Shown here piece after piece: positions 11,736 to 24,851 of a stretch of 64,000 nt of DNA. The DNA is from Myripristis murdjan. Lineage: Eukaryota > Chordata > Actinopteri > Holocentriformes > Holocentridae. Numbering within the stretch: the stretch's first letter is position 1; the number at the start of each line of letters is the position of its first letter. The notes below the pieces were generated by a model. That model searched no databases, had not been told where the DNA came from, and saw only the letters and a program-made list of their open reading frames with translations. A program made the translations under genes and the position numbers. The stretch spans positions 20,800,987 through 20,864,986 of the forward strand of contig NC_043987.1 in the NCBI RefSeq assembly GCF_902150065.1, given 5' to 3'.

Positions 11736-12668
11736 AACTGATGAACAGTGACAGGCTCCTATCATGTGACAACCATAGTTCCCCTTTTTGTTCTTTCTTC
11801 TAAATGCCTGGTATCTTAACGATCTTAACGAACACCTACACTACAGTTCAAGAGAGTGCAGGAATGCAAACTACAGTATAAAATGTGTACCTCTAGTGCA
11901 GTAGCATATGCCACTGCTGTTGAACTTTGTATCATACTTTTCATTGTTTTTTACATTTGGATAAAATGTGCACAGAAACCAATGAAACTTAAACTACTGG
12001 TGATACTTCACCTGCACACCTGCTAAAATGCACTTATTCAAGGCCCAATTCAATTCAGTTTCCCACTGAGTACTCTAATCTACTCCACACAGCAAGGCTG
12101 TGTAAGACCAGTCCCGAATGGCTGTCTGTCTGTCACCATGTTCCCAGGCCAGCTCATTGTTTAAAATTGTGGAATGCTTAACCATATAACCAGCCCCGTC
12201 TGTCTCTGATGTGTCCAATGCTGAACAGAGGCTTGGGACTTTTCACAAACAGAGAGACCTAAATATGACCTTCATGAAAATGCGACAGTTCTTTTGTTCT
12301 GTGAGGTTCTATTATAACCAGGATGTCAATGCTTCATCACATTTTGAATTCTCACTGCATGACCAGGCCTATATTTGTAAAGCTGTGCTGCATACTTGTA
12401 ACGCAGACACAGAGAACAACTAAAAGAACATCTTGTTTCTCTGTACACACAGAGTTTTGTCAGCAGTTGCATTTCCTTTCACATGACTAGTAAGAGTACA
12501 CACCCTTGAAAAAATGCAGTTTATTAAGAATGTATGCAGGGGAGGGAAAAAAAAAAAAAAATCATAGTTCGCCATCTAACATCTAATCTAACATCATAGT
12601 TCGGCCATGGCCCAAGCATGAGTGTCTACAGTTCATCTGTGAAAGCAATTCACTCTTAGAGGAATTAA
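11736..12668. other. Intergenic, nothing recognised
   Basis: No reading frame or repeat of known class was supported here. The stretch lies about 1.2-2 kb upstream of the adgre5-like start codon. Confidence 0.4.
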
Positions 12669-13019
12669 TTACACTGAAAAATAATTTTAGCCATTTTAAC
12701 AGGTCATTTAGTCTCATATTGAGTCATAAAACCTTGATTTCCTGCTTTTTTATTTCTATTAAAAAATATGCTTGTTGAATGAGATAATCCCACTTGTATC
12801 CAATACTAATGAACTTGTTTCCAGAATGCTCTTGAATCAAGTGACAAGCCTTGTTTCAACATATTTATACTTGTTCTCAGGAAACTTCCTGTACTGGAAA
12901 AAAGTTGTATTATCACACTGGTAGCTTTTGTTGTTGTTCTAAAAAAAAAAAACAAGATTTCCAACACTGAATGTGAGACTAAATTACTTGTTAAGATGGG
13001 GAATTTTTCGCAGTGTAAT
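12669..13019. repeat. Palindromic MITE, copy 1 (full length)
   Basis: It starts with ttacactgaaaa and ends with cagtgtaa, so the two ends are inverted copies. The interior contains the family words gagataatcccacttgt, ttgaatcaagtg and ccttgtttcaaca. Four more copies of the same family lie within the next 5 kb. It is non-coding, and its length (about 350 bp) is the reference for the family here. Confidence 0.85.
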
Positions 13020-13898
13020 ACATCAGTGTGAGAGCAGAGAAAATAGACCATTGGAGGAGTTATTGTTTATTGCTGTGGGCTTTCCAAATGAAGCTTAAAA
13101 TTGCTTCCATTGTTATATTGTTACGGGCAGATGCAGACATAGGCAATAGAGAGTAAGCTATATATATGTCATCAGCATCATTAGCCAGGCTGTGCCCTAT
13201 AACGCAGCCCAGTGGGAGGGTGTGCCAGCCAGCAGAGCTCTCTGAAACAATGACCGGTCTCCCAGTCCACGCTCCTCTTGACCCCTTGTCCATCCCTCTG
13301 GCAGTGAAACAGCCTCACAGAGAATGAAGGCGAGGAGAGGCAGAGGAAAGAGAGCAGAGCAAAGCCTCTCTCGTGAACACTGTTGGCCACCACTTCGTCA
13401 TGGAGCTGCAGCAGAGAAATCTGACACTCCCCTTTCCTCCCACTCCTCCACCTCCACCTCCACCCCACCCACACACCCTCGCCTCAGAGGCGTGACTCAT
13501 AGAGCGAGAGAAACCCTGCCCAGAAAATCCAGCATGTCAGTTCAGCCGGACATTCAAAAGCCAAGAGAGCGGGCCAGAGGCAGAGAGTGGGGGGAGAGGT
13601 CCAGACATGAGATGAGAGGCCACTGATTCCTGTCTCTGTTTATCTTTAATTTGGTGGTTTCAGCACACAGCTACCTCTCCCACACAGCAGCTGAACTCCA
13701 CTTGTGGATGCAGATGTTATTCTTTCACTGGCTCTTGCTTCTGGAAAAACTTTTGGAAGAACTCGAGAGGCAAAGAAGAGTGGAATCTATATAATTTGAA
13801 AGAAGAGGAAGTTTCAAGGGTTACGCTCTACTGTTTTTTTGTTGTTGTTTTTTTGGTTTGTTTTTCTTACTGATTCGGATTGTGGGTCTCTCTTCAGC
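13020..13898 (+). promoter_or_regulatory. 5' flank and probable 5' UTR of the adgre5-like gene
   Basis: This stretch between the MITE and the adgre5-like ATG must hold the proximal promoter or 5' UTR if the gene has no far-upstream exon. A TCC/CCACC-rich tract lies at about 13435-13475. An AT-rich tatataat-like word lies at about 13788-13795, but whether it is a TATA box is a guess. Several short open frames here are not supported as coding. Confidence 0.4.
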
Positions 13899-14834
13899 AT
13901 GGCAAGCAGAGGGAAGCTCCTGATAGTGGGTGAGTCACATTTGTCATCTGCTTACACAGCAACCCCCTGATGCTATGGAAAATGTTCTGCGATTACAGAG
14001 GGGAAAAAATGTTGAGTGGCTAGAGGAGGGAAATCGACTGGCTACAGCAGAACTACGAGTACAAACTTTTAAGTTGGCAATGAGCCATCCCACATGGCCA
14101 ACACGGGATGCCACAGTCCTTTCAAATCTCAGACTAGATTTTAGACTTGAAATGCTCCAAGCCAAAACAAATATTGAATGGCAACTGTTCCTATTTATTA
14201 TTCTTTTAATCAAACATTTTTAATTAAACATTTCATCATTATCATGATTCAGAAGTTCAGAAGCGCACAGTATGACTGCTTCTTAATTTTGTCAGTGTGG
14301 CGAAATTCTGAAAAAGGTGAAAAAGGCTTCACTGATTATGAAAATAAAAACTTGATATAGCTCAAGCTTCTTCCTTTTGTTTTTGCTGTCTCTCTATTTC
14401 TCTTAACTCTACAAGTTCTTGATAGCTTATTTACTATCTGATCATTACTTTTTTTTTAGCAGATGATGACTATCGCAATCCACAAGCAGCTCATGTATGA
14501 TGACTTTGGTGAAGTACTTTCCAGTGACACAAAAAATCCGCCAACAGTCTTGGGAAAAGTTACACTGTTGAAATAAAGGGGAAAAAAAGTGAGAAGCTCA
14601 AGCTGTCACAGTTCAAAATTCAGCTGTACTTTACAGTCACTTGGAGCCAGAAGCCTGAGTGTGGGAAGGAATACATATAAATTAGGAAAAAAAAGAGAGT
14701 GATGCTGAATACAGCAGCTTTTCTTCAAATAACACACTGTCTGAGTCCCTTTCCACAGAGGGTCTTTGTTCCTTTGCTTTTAAAAGATATTAATATACCA
14801 TGAGCTCATTGCATGGCATCCACTCTAACACACA

Positions 14835-14890
<56 letters not shown>

Positions 14891-16463
14891 ACACACACAT
14901 CTTCCTTCAGACAGAGTCACTGAGCGTGTTGCCAAGCAATCACAACATGGTGACAACAACAACAGATTATCAATGGTGTCAAATGCAAAAATTTTGCATT
15001 GCAAATGGTGATGTTACAGAGTGACTCTGTGTGGACATATCTGTACCTAGATGTGCATAATCAACACCACAATGCCAGCTGGCCACACCGGGGAAATACT
15101 CCAGCTTAACCATTTTGGTTTTATATTCAGTTTTAAAATCTTATTTTTCTTCAAACAAGTGAAAAAATCTACCAGTGGGGTGAGATAATCCCACTTGTTT
15201 CCATTCACTGCAGTTTCACTTGTTTGAGGAACATTTCTGAGAACAAGTGGACTTATCTCAACTCACTGAAAGATTTTTTCACTGGTTTTAAGAAAAAAAA
15301 ATCAGATTTTTAACACTGAATGTGAAACTAAAAATAACTTGCAGTGTAACTGGAAAGCCGTAAAAATCCCTGTCACACACTCCTAAATGTAGTGGAAGAG
15401 AGTAAATTACACAGTCAAGTTTTAGATCATGCAATGCAACTAATGCAAACACTTGCATTAGCTGGTGAGCGGTGGGGGAAATGAAACCGCAGTCTCTCTT
15501 CCTGTTGTACATGCATTACACCCATCTGGTGTCATTTAAACAACCACAGAGGACTGACTCTGTACTCTCACAGCCTGAGGATATAAAGGTATTTTCTACT
15601 TGTGCCATGCCAGCTGTGCTTCCTCATACAGAGGAAGTCGAGCTCTGCCATGTACAGTTCAGGGGAATTAGAGGCTAATCCTGTGTGCAGATGCTGCTGG
15701 AACAATATGAGGAAATGAGGCCATTTACCTTTTCTACACAGCTTTGCTAAAACCTGAGATATTACAATTTGATTTATGTGGTTAGCCTTCTAATTTGCCC
15801 ATAGCTACACTGCCATATCTTGAAATGGTAAAATACAATGAATTACTGGGCATTTGGCACGGGTGCCGCAGTGTTAATGGTTGGGAGATGGGGATGAGCC
15901 ACCCATCTGCTGATGAGCTGCAGACTGACTGAGTCCCGTTTGCCTTGCAGTGCTCCATCTCTCCGTGATGACGGTCCTGTCACACACAACCTGCCCTAAA
16001 GGATTTCATTTGCAGAAGCAACAATGTGTCGGTATGAAAAAGTTTTCTTATAACACAAGATATCTTATTTATGACCCAACATGGCAAAAAAGTGATGCCA
16101 GGATTCATTTTGTACTTGCTTTTCATAAGTTATTCATCATTGCATTCAGGGGTTTAGAATGCTATATTATTCAGTGTGATAAAATAAATTATTTGTTGGA
16201 ATTATTAATTACACTGAAAAGAAACTCCATCTTTACACGTCTGATACTGAGTCTTTTTTTTTTTTTTTCTTAAACCAAGAGTAAAATATTTGGTAATGGG
16301 ATGAGCTAACCCCACTTGTTTCTACAACTTTCTTGATTCAAGTGCCACTGATACTTTTGGAGTAATTTGCTTTATTCTGCCTTGTTTCAACAAATTTATA
16401 CTTGCCCCCAGGAAAATTCATGCATTGGAAACAAGTGGATTTATCTCATCCCCATTCTTATTC

Positions 16464-16494
<31 letters not shown>

Positions 16495-19400
16495 GGATTT
16501 TAACACTAAGTATGATTTGTTAGCACAGAGATTTTTTTTAAATAATGTATTAAATAAATAAGATAAATTTTCTCCAAACCTTCTGCTGTGAAATGGGTTT
16601 GTTGTAAAATGAAGTAAGCTCAGGCTTCATGCTGCTGAGACACATTTATATTTAAATTCATCTATCAAGTGCATTCATTCAAATGTTGATTAATGTGATA
16701 CCCCTGTCTCTTTCCACATCTTTCGTTCTGTATGTGCTGTTGATCTCAGATTATGATGAATGTGAATTTGATGAAGACTACGAGGCTAATCCATGTGGTG
16801 AGAATGCAGAGTGCATCAACACAGAGGGCAGTTTTTATTGCCATTGTGCCGATGGTGCGGTTCTTTCAGCTGGAACATGTAAAGGTAAATTACCTTGTTC
16901 TCTTGGAGACAGGGCAACAAAAAAATACAATTTTAACATGTCAGTTAGTATGATATTTATTGTTAAAATCTTGTTTTTTCTTCAAACAGTTGGGGAAATC
17001 TGCCACGGGAATGAGATAATCCAACTTATTTCCAATGCTATTCAAATTTCTTGAGTCAAGTGTCATTTTCTCAGTAGTAGTGGGGCTGATCTACCTTACT
17101 CTGCCGTGTTTCAACATGTTTTTGCTTGTTCCCAGAAAACAAGTCAGTCAGTCAGTCAAACAAGTGAAAATACATTGGAAATAAATGGGATTATTTCACC
17201 TTTTTCACTTATTTTAAAAAAAAAAACATGGTGTTTATTATTATTTTATATTTATTTTACTGGTAGGTTGTCATCCAAATATGAAAGGCCTGTTATCTTT
17301 TGTTTTTAAGACGTCAATGAATGTGTGGAAAATGGAGACATCTGTGGACCTAATGCCAAGTGTTACAACACCATCCCATACTATTCCTGCATTTGTGATG
17401 ATGGATTCATCACCAATACTGGAGCTGAGACTTTTCGCCAGGGTGACAATGTTACATGTAGAGGTAAGATGCCAGTGAACATCATCAGTTCACTTGCAGC
17501 AGAGCAGGTGGCTCTCCTTGTGACATTCTGTGAAGTGCGATCTTGAAATATCTGTAAAAGACAAGAGACTATTGACTTTTTCCTGTGGCAGTTGCCTCTT
17601 TTAACTGCTCTTATCAACCCTAAATGTGTTTTTCTTTGTCCTCACATAGATATAGACGAATGTCAGACATCTAACCTTTGCGGGCAGAATGCGGCATGTG
17701 TCAACACCCTGGGCAGTTTCTACTGTGCCTGCAATCCTGGTTTTAGACTGAGATCTGGCAACACAAATTTCTCAGAGAATGGGGAGCAATGCGAAGGTAA
17801 AGGACTATGACCCACCTGATTTACAAAGCAAATCAACAATTTCAAAGTGATTTTACCTCACTCCTCTGATAGCTTCTTTTCACTTTTTTGTTATGAGGAG
17901 GATGAGATTTTTCACTTGTTTTAAGAAAAACATGTTTTTTTAAAACTGAATATGAAACTAAATGTCTCATACAGACAAGGGTTTTTGCAGTGCAAGCACC
18001 ATTTTGGATATGAACATGAGATGATAACAATATTCTTGTTCTCTTAGTAATATATGGACATACAGTGGAACTGATTTCCCCTAATTGACTCATTTCCATT
18101 TTAGACATATGTATAATTGATATGACAATCTGTGGAAATGGAACCTGTCACCATGAAGCCAGTGGCCATTACTGTGCATGCCATGCAGGGTTCACCAACT
18201 ACGGCAACAAGGAGGCACGCTGTACTGGTGAGAATTAAAATACCACCTAATTTTTCAACACATTCATTACGACGTTGATTCCCAGTAGTGCATTTTCACA
18301 AGTTATGCGCTATAATGTTGTTGGCAGCAGTGAATCAATGAATAACCTCCTCTTTCCTCAGAACTGAGCTGTAATGCATTCAAGAATGACAAGAGTCCGG
18401 ATGAGGTACTAGACACCAGAAACAGTTTTATCACACCTAATTCACACAATAAATTAAAAACATCAACTCCCAGGAAAATAACCGTCATAGGAAAATAACT
18501 CCTTTCTCCATTTCATTCTGTCTCCATTGCTCCTTCCCAGAAACTTCCAGGTACAGAGGATGTTATGAGGTTGATGGAGTCTCGCTGTTTGGAGCTAACC
18601 GAAAGTGAATCTCCAGCAGAGTTAGACGGCGAGGCCCTGCTAGAGGTACTTCTGCATGAAAATGAAGTGAAAAATGCAAAATGAATCCACAGATAGTTAC
18701 TGGTGCTTCATCAGCCGTGCAAAAATAGGAGGCGCTACTCCCCCTCCGGCTCTGTCACATGGTGTGGACAAGGCTATGCACAACATTGTGGTCTGTTTAG
18801 GCTGAACTGGGATGGTATGCAGTCTGAAAGTCTCTGTCAGGCTGACTCTGTCTCCTGTTTCGTCCCCCGCTCCTGCCCCTCCCCTCCTCATCTGTGGCTG
18901 CAGAGGCTGCTGTCTATGATAGACGAGCTCTTGTCCAGTGGAGCCCTCACTGATAACAGGAAAGTCTCCACCTTTCTGGACCTGGTGGAGACAGCTATGA
19001 GGATGATAGGGCCCTTGATCAAGCTCCCCAAGATCAAGAAATCCAGCGTTCACTCAGGTTAGAAACAATCAACACACCAAAACAATAGAATTCGTAGTTT
19101 CTTTGTTTTTTTTTCTGTTTTGCTTTTGCGATTGCTTTCCTGTTCACTGAGATAAGTATGACTTCCATGACAAAGATGTTTTGAAGTGTTTTCTTCTTCC
19201 TCCTCCTGTAGAGGCAAGAGGTCACTTATGTAACTTCACATCAAGACAATTTTTTTTTTCAGTGGCGACAAAATTTCTCATTCCTTGAAATCATGCATGT
19301 GCTCCCACGTAATAAATAATCTTTCTGCCTGGGTCCAGAGCTGGAGCTGCAGATACGCAGGGGAGCTGTGTTACCCAAAGGACCCGTGACTTTGGCATCT

Positions 19401-22361
19401 CGGCATGCCCAGTTGAACATTTCATTGGAAACAGCTGCCGGAGAGGCCTCCTTTTACCCAGGTCATCATCATCAATATAATGAAACCACTTGTAACCACT
19501 TTCATAACGTCATTTAATCCATAGGTGTCATCTAAAGTAAATGAACATCCACTTAATCGAGTGTGTCTGTGTGTGATTGTCATAGGCTTTGCCACAGTGT
19601 CCTTGCTGAGCTATAAGAACCTGGAAGGCTCCACGGATGGCTTCTTTAGCGGGATGGAAAAAAACAAAAGCTTCGAGATCAACTCCAAAGTGGTCACTGC
19701 CGTTGTTAGTAACAGAGACACAAGTCACCTCAACGAGCCAGTCATACTGACTTTGTACCACCTGAAACAGGTAAGGAAGGACGCAAAGTCCTCAATTTTG
19801 CATTTCAGAGAGCATGAATGCTATAATAAGGTAACTGTTGCAATATCTATTCATAACTGGTGGCTTATTTTATTTCACAGAGCAATGAACATAACCACAC
19901 CTGTGTGTACTGGGATTCCACCGAGGGTGGTGGGACATGGTCTGCTCGTGGCTGCAGTGTCATGGAGTCCAATGCTGACTACACTGTATGCTCCTGCAAC
20001 CATCTGAGCAGCTTTGCAGTGCTCATGGCCCTCCATGAGATTGAGGTTAAAATTTCTCAGTTACTTTGGATACATGGGGCGTATAGTGCTCACATCATCA
20101 AAGTTCAAGCCTCGTCTGCTGTATTCAGTGATGTAACTCCCCTCCCTCCTCCTCCCTTGCTCCCAATAGGACAGGTTCGACTTGCAGCTGATCACTTGGG
20201 TGGGCCTGTCCCTATCACTGCTGTGCCTTTTCATCTGCATCCTCACATTCTCCCTGGTCCGCTCCATCCAGAGTCCTCGAACCACCATTCACCTGCACCT
20301 CTGCATCAGCCTCTTCATCGCCAACCTTGTCTTCCTTGCAGGCATCTCCCGCACAGAGAACCGAGTAAATACAAAAATAGTTGCAAAATACTATGTCTGT
20401 CACATATTTTGCAGTCACAATACCTGTGCTGTCCAGACGTGTGCAGTGAAAGGTTTCAAATAACATCGAATGACATCAGTGTTTTATTATTGTTAACAGT
20501 GCGTCAAGTGATTTCTCCCTGTTAGTCATTTCTCAGTATCTTTTTTTTTTTTTTTTTAAATCACTGATGTGTCCCTGATCCTCTTCTCTCCCCCCTGCTG
20601 CATCAGCTTGGCTGTGCAGTGGTGGCAGGTCTGTTGCATTATTTCTACCTGGCAGCGTTCTGCTGGATGTGTCTGGAGGGCGTGCAGCTCTTCAGGATGG
20701 TTGTCCTTGTCTTTAACACCAATTTCAAAACCATCCCCATGCTGGCAGTGGGCTACGGAGTCCCAGCTGTAATTGTGGCTGTATCTGCCATAGTCAATGC
20801 CAAGGGATATGGCACCAAGAGACAGTAAGTTCCCTCCACTGACACTGATTTTATTTGTATTTCATTCTAAAATGGCTAACCACTGGTATTTTGTGGTGTG
20901 TTGACTGTGGTGCTCAATAAAAATTCAAGAAACTGATGTATATTTTAGCTGTTGGTTAAACTTGGAGGATGCATTCATCTGGAGTTTCTTCGGCCCTGTC
21001 TGTGTCATCATCATCGTAAGTGCATAAATTGACTTTGAGATCAAGAGTATTGCTAAAATTGACCTCTATTTTTTTTCCATAACAACTTATCTCCATTCCT
21101 TTTCAGATAAACATTTTCTTCTTCCTCATAACTGTTTGGAAGCTGGCACAGAAATTCTCAAGTTTAAACCCTGACCTGACCAACCTACGCAAAATTAAGT
21201 GAGTCTGCAATCAGCAACTTACCATGCTGACGGAGGTGCCTCCAATCTGACTGATGTGTATCTTTGCTGCCTCCTGCAGGGCATTTACCATCACTGCCGT
21301 GGCTCAGCTGTGTGTGCTGGGCACGATGTGGATCTTTGGCTGTTTCCAGTTTGACGAGGGCACATCAGCCATGACTTACCTGTTCACTCTCCTCAACAGC
21401 CTGCAGGGCGTTCTGCTCTTCATCATGCACTGTTTGCTCTCCAAACAGGTTGGTCACATTCCTTCAAAGCATCAGAAGAGAATAGGCAAATAACCACTAA
21501 GGTATTACTGATATGTAAACTGTGCACCCTTCCCTCTGCAGGTGAGGGAAGAGTATGGCAGCTTCCTTTCAAGTTTCTGTGCACCTCAGAAGAAAAAGTA
21601 CTCCGAGTTCACGTCTTCCCAGGCAAGCAAGGCACAGGTGAGCAGTCTTACAAGCTCAATATTTAATTGTAGTGTCTTTGTTACATACAAACATCTATAA
21701 CATTGATCTGTATTCTCCAGTAATGTAGTAGGATAAATGACCGCCATCTTAACCAGTCATGACAATATAAAACCGAAGGATTTGCTGAATTCATAATGAT
21801 AAATAAAAATTAATTGAGCCATCGATTACTAGTCCTCAAAATGTATTTTGTCAAAGACAAATTGTTAGAAAGAGGTAAGAAACTAAGCTCTCCAACTGGC
21901 CACAAAGCTCAGCAAGAAAAACAGAAGCTACAAGGTCTATTTGAGGCAATATTTTAAATAATAGCTACATTTAAAAATGCCACCAAGCAAAGTTTTTTGT
22001 TTTTTTTTTTTACAAAATAAATCAGCCCATTAATTCAAACATTTAATGAGAAGAGATATGATCTGTATCACCACTTCCTCTGTGAGATTGCTTAAAAGAC
22101 ATTTAAGAAACACACTAGAGCCAAGTGCTTGAGGAAGCCATTTCAAAAAGCAAACTTATAATTTTCTTCCGGAGCCTCGAGATAAGGAGGCAAAGCAGTT
22201 GGTGTGAAGTGAAGCATGCGGTATCTTGGTGACTGAGCAGAGCCAATCAGCATAATGAAAGAGCAGTGAATGAGTCTGTTGTGACTGACTGGGTCGCCTA
22301 CACCTTCTGTCATCCTCAGACCTCCAAGAGCACCCAGAACACAGGAGAGTCTCATATCTGA
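13899..22361 (+). CDS. adgre5: Adhesion G protein-coupled receptor E5-like (CD97 family)
   Basis: Nineteen exons join in frame to 774 residues: 13899-13929, 15951-16031, 16750-16884, 17311-17463, 17650-17796, 18105-18227, 18362-18405, 18541-18645, 18904-19057, 19339-19461, 19586-19770, 19881-20045, 20170-20364, 20607-20824, 20949-21015, 21107-21198, 21280-21448, 21542-21637, 22320-22361. The order is signal peptide (split over exons 1-2), four EGF-like modules (about 38-223; the first three begin DxxEC, calcium-binding type), a GAIN region, and a GPS with [13 protein letters not shown], where cleavage is expected between L469 and S470. Seven membrane segments follow (about 487-735) and a short tail ending GESHI. 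Family role: leukocyte adhesion receptor with a tethered agonist after autoproteolysis. The position next to ptger1 matches human ADGRE5-PTGER1. ADGRE1-4-like assignment is the alternative. Introns 2-5 carry MITE copies. Confidence 0.92.
14828..14900. repeat. (CA)n microsatellite
   Basis: A nearly pure CA dinucleotide array with one cc interruption, in intron 1 of the adgre5-like gene. It is likely length-polymorphic. Confidence 0.97.
15118..15349. repeat. Palindromic MITE, copy 2 (partial)
   Basis: It shares ggggtgagataatcccacttgt and taacactgaatgtgaaacta with copy 1 and ends in gcagtgtaa. The left portion and part of the interior are missing. It lies in intron 1 of the adgre5-like gene. 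Confidence 0.8.
16209..16530. repeat. Palindromic MITE, copy 3
   Basis: It starts ttacactgaaaag and includes ttgattcaagtg, ccttgtttcaacaaat and a poly-A of about 28 bases. It lies in intron 2 of the adgre5-like gene, about 220 bases before EGF exon 3. Confidence 0.8.
16923..17240. repeat. Palindromic MITE, copy 4
   Basis: It contains gagataatccaacttatt, ttgagtcaagtgtcattttc and gtttcaacatgtttt. It begins about 40 bases after the donor site of EGF exon 3 and ends about 70 bases before EGF exon 4, so it fills most of intron 3. Confidence 0.8.
17895..17996. repeat. Palindromic MITE, copy 5 (one arm)
   Basis: Only one terminal arm is present: tttttcacttgttttaagaa, then aactgaatatgaaactaaat, ending with tttttgcagtgcaa. 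It lies in intron 5 of the adgre5-like gene. Confidence 0.7.
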
Positions 22362-22469
22362 GGAGAGAAAGAGTGGCCTGGGAAGCATCATCAGACTCTG
22401 ACTCATTTCCTGACAATAAGCCATCTCCTGAAAGATTTGTGGTGGACTGCTGCCTGCTTTTTCTTTCTT

Positions 22470-22504
<35 letters not shown>

Positions 22505-24779
22505 CTTGTACACCTGTTTGGTTCAAGGAAATATATTGTATATAGTATTATTCTTTACCATGAGTTGGTCTTTATATTTCAAGCTACAGAAATGTTAATA
22601 ATAATATTCTACAAGTGAAAGCATCCATTTCAAAATACTTTGTAAAATTCCAGACTCCAAAATACTGTATATTTTGGAAAGAAAATGATATCTACACCAG
22701 TCAGTATTTTTCAAAAAACACAGATCATTCTATCCGAAAGTGCATAAGCTTCTGTTTAAGTATACATTTTAAGGCAATGAAATAGAAAGTATTCTGTGCT
22801 TTACTTTCATGATAGCCATCTTGTTGTATATTATGCTGAGTATACTCCTCAAAGAAAAAAAATAGTAAATATCTTCTGTTCATTTTGATGCGTGCAATAA
22901 AAAAAAATCTTGGTTTGATCATCTAACTGGGCTTATTAAATCACCCAGGTAGCTAGGACAATCTGAAAGATTTTCTGCCACTTTATTTGTAACACTTTTT
23001 TTTTTTTTTTTTTTTTTTGTATTTACAGGAACAGGGATGTTTAGTTGTTTGTTTTTGTTGTTTTTCTCTGCTGTACCTAGAAATGTTATATAAATATTAC
23101 CAACAAATAAGGACATTTTTAGACAAAGATGGATTTGAAATGTATATTTTTTTTGTATATTTCTGTACAAATCTGTATAAAGTTGAGCAAGTTACAGTCT
23201 TGCTGCTCCAGGAAGAGGCAAATTAATGTTACATGAATGAGAGCTAAATGCATGAGTAGACATAGAGTTTATTATTTGTTAGGTTCAGGTAATCATTGTC
23301 TCAAAACTTGAATGTTCAAAAATGTCTACTGCTATTATTGTCTGCTAGAATATTGTATGGACAGAACAAGTCATGAAATCAACTCTTCTTTTTATATTGT
23401 TTGCTCAAATTTAATTATATTTGTTTTGAATTATCTATTCACATCTTTTATATGCTTCACACTGTACTTTTTTTTTTTTTTTAATAAATATGTAAATGCC
23501 AGGCTACTCTCATGGAATAATTATCATTCTGGTACCAAGGTCTCTCCAGTACTAGTTTTGTAATAAGTATTAAAACTAGAAGGTAAAAATCCTGGATTGC
23601 ATTTTAAACATCTGAGGGAGGAAGATATGTTTTGTTGTTTGGCTTTACTGAAATTACACCCAGACAGAGGTAGGTATTGAGAAACAGACAATCGGAAGAA
23701 ATTAACAAAATAAGATTGGAGTTATTGATTTTCCCTTTTCTGCTGTCTTTATTTTTCCACAATGTTCCATCAGGAATCCATGGCTATTGCTCTGTCCCAT
23801 AGCTCTTTGCTGGTCGCTGCAACACTCATTTGCCTTATTGATCTGTAAAGCAAATAACGGAAGGCAATACAGGCAGCAGAAATCAAAAAAAAGCTCTTTC
23901 GCTCCCCTCTTCATTCCTTCTTATTTCCTCTGGTGGATCATAGAACTCTGAAGTCTCAAAATGTGCCCTAAACTTTTTTTTATTATTATTTTTCATTTAA
24001 AAGACAAAAACAAACCTTAATTAGCTCCAGCAACAAATTACAACAAAACTACACATTACTGTAGATGACTAAGTATTGCCTTTTTAACCAGCTACACTAC
24101 GAAGCTTGTTACGCTCAAAGTTGAGGCCCGTCTAGATTTATATGCACCTTCTAACCAAATTTCTACAGCAGCACGACCCATGTCTCTTTGAAGTGAGCAT
24201 CAGTTTTCAGTATTCCTTGCTGGTGCTGCAGTGAGCCTCCTGGAGAAGGAAAAAAAAAGCTTCAGTAAAAGCATTAGACTTACTAAAATATCTGTCAGGC
24301 TGACATTACACTTTTGTGTTGGGGTAATCTTGTGTGAATAATGTCTAATCTTCCATCCAGGATTCCACAGGTGCATTAGAGACCTGCAGGGTGAGCAAAG
24401 AGCATTACTCTGCTCTGATGCCTGTGCTTTTTAAGTGTCCAGTGATTTTTATATGTGACAGTAGATAGTGATAATTATAGACATAAACACAGAGAAACTT
24501 GTAATTGTTTTGGTAACACTATGAACATTTAACTAGACGATTTAAGTATTTGCAGACTTTGAACGTAGCTGTTCAGCGTGCACCGAATCCGTTCAGCAAA
24601 TTTTGAAAAAAAAAAAAAAAAAAATCTAATGGACAGACATCAAAAGAGGCAGGTCAAGCAAGTAGACACATCAGCCCAGACACAAAAGACACAGAGTGTC
24701 AAACTGCAGAGAAAGAGCCTAAGTTGTGAGGCAGAGGAAGAAGACAGGGGAGAAGGAGAGAAAATGACTGTGTGTGGAA
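22362..24779. other. 3' UTR of the adgre5-like gene and intergenic DNA
   Basis: The first part is probably 3' UTR. AATAAA hexamers on the plus strand occur at about 22896 and 23483, and either could end the transcript. Poly-T runs lie at about 22472-22502 and 22998-23018. Nothing else was recognised up to the candidate ptger1 promoter. Confidence 0.45.
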
Positions 24780-24851
24780 TATAAGGACGCTTGAATTTGG
24801 AAAGCGAAGGCAGCTCTGCAGACCAGAGAGACACACTGAGGCAGCAGGTGG
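24780..24851 (+). promoter_or_regulatory. Candidate TATA box and untranslated first exon of ptger1
   Basis: TATAAGG at 24780-24786 is followed about 30 bases later by a short segment ending in a good donor (cagcag|gtgggt at 24848, or gtaaca at 24852). A matching acceptor (ttcatag) lies at 28383-28389, 37 bases before the ptger1 ATG. A non-coding first exon joined over a ~3.5 kb intron fits the general structure of prostanoid receptor genes. This is inference from motifs and spacing only. Confidence 0.4.

Noticed and set aside
13324-13626. 100-codon Arg-rich frame upstream of adgre5
   Set aside because: GC- and purine-rich 5' flank gives open frames by composition. No homology or splice link to the receptor.
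18703-19062. 119-codon open frame in both strands around an adgre5 exon
   Set aside because: Only 18904-19057 is supported, as exon 9 of the receptor. The rest is intron read-through and antisense shadow.
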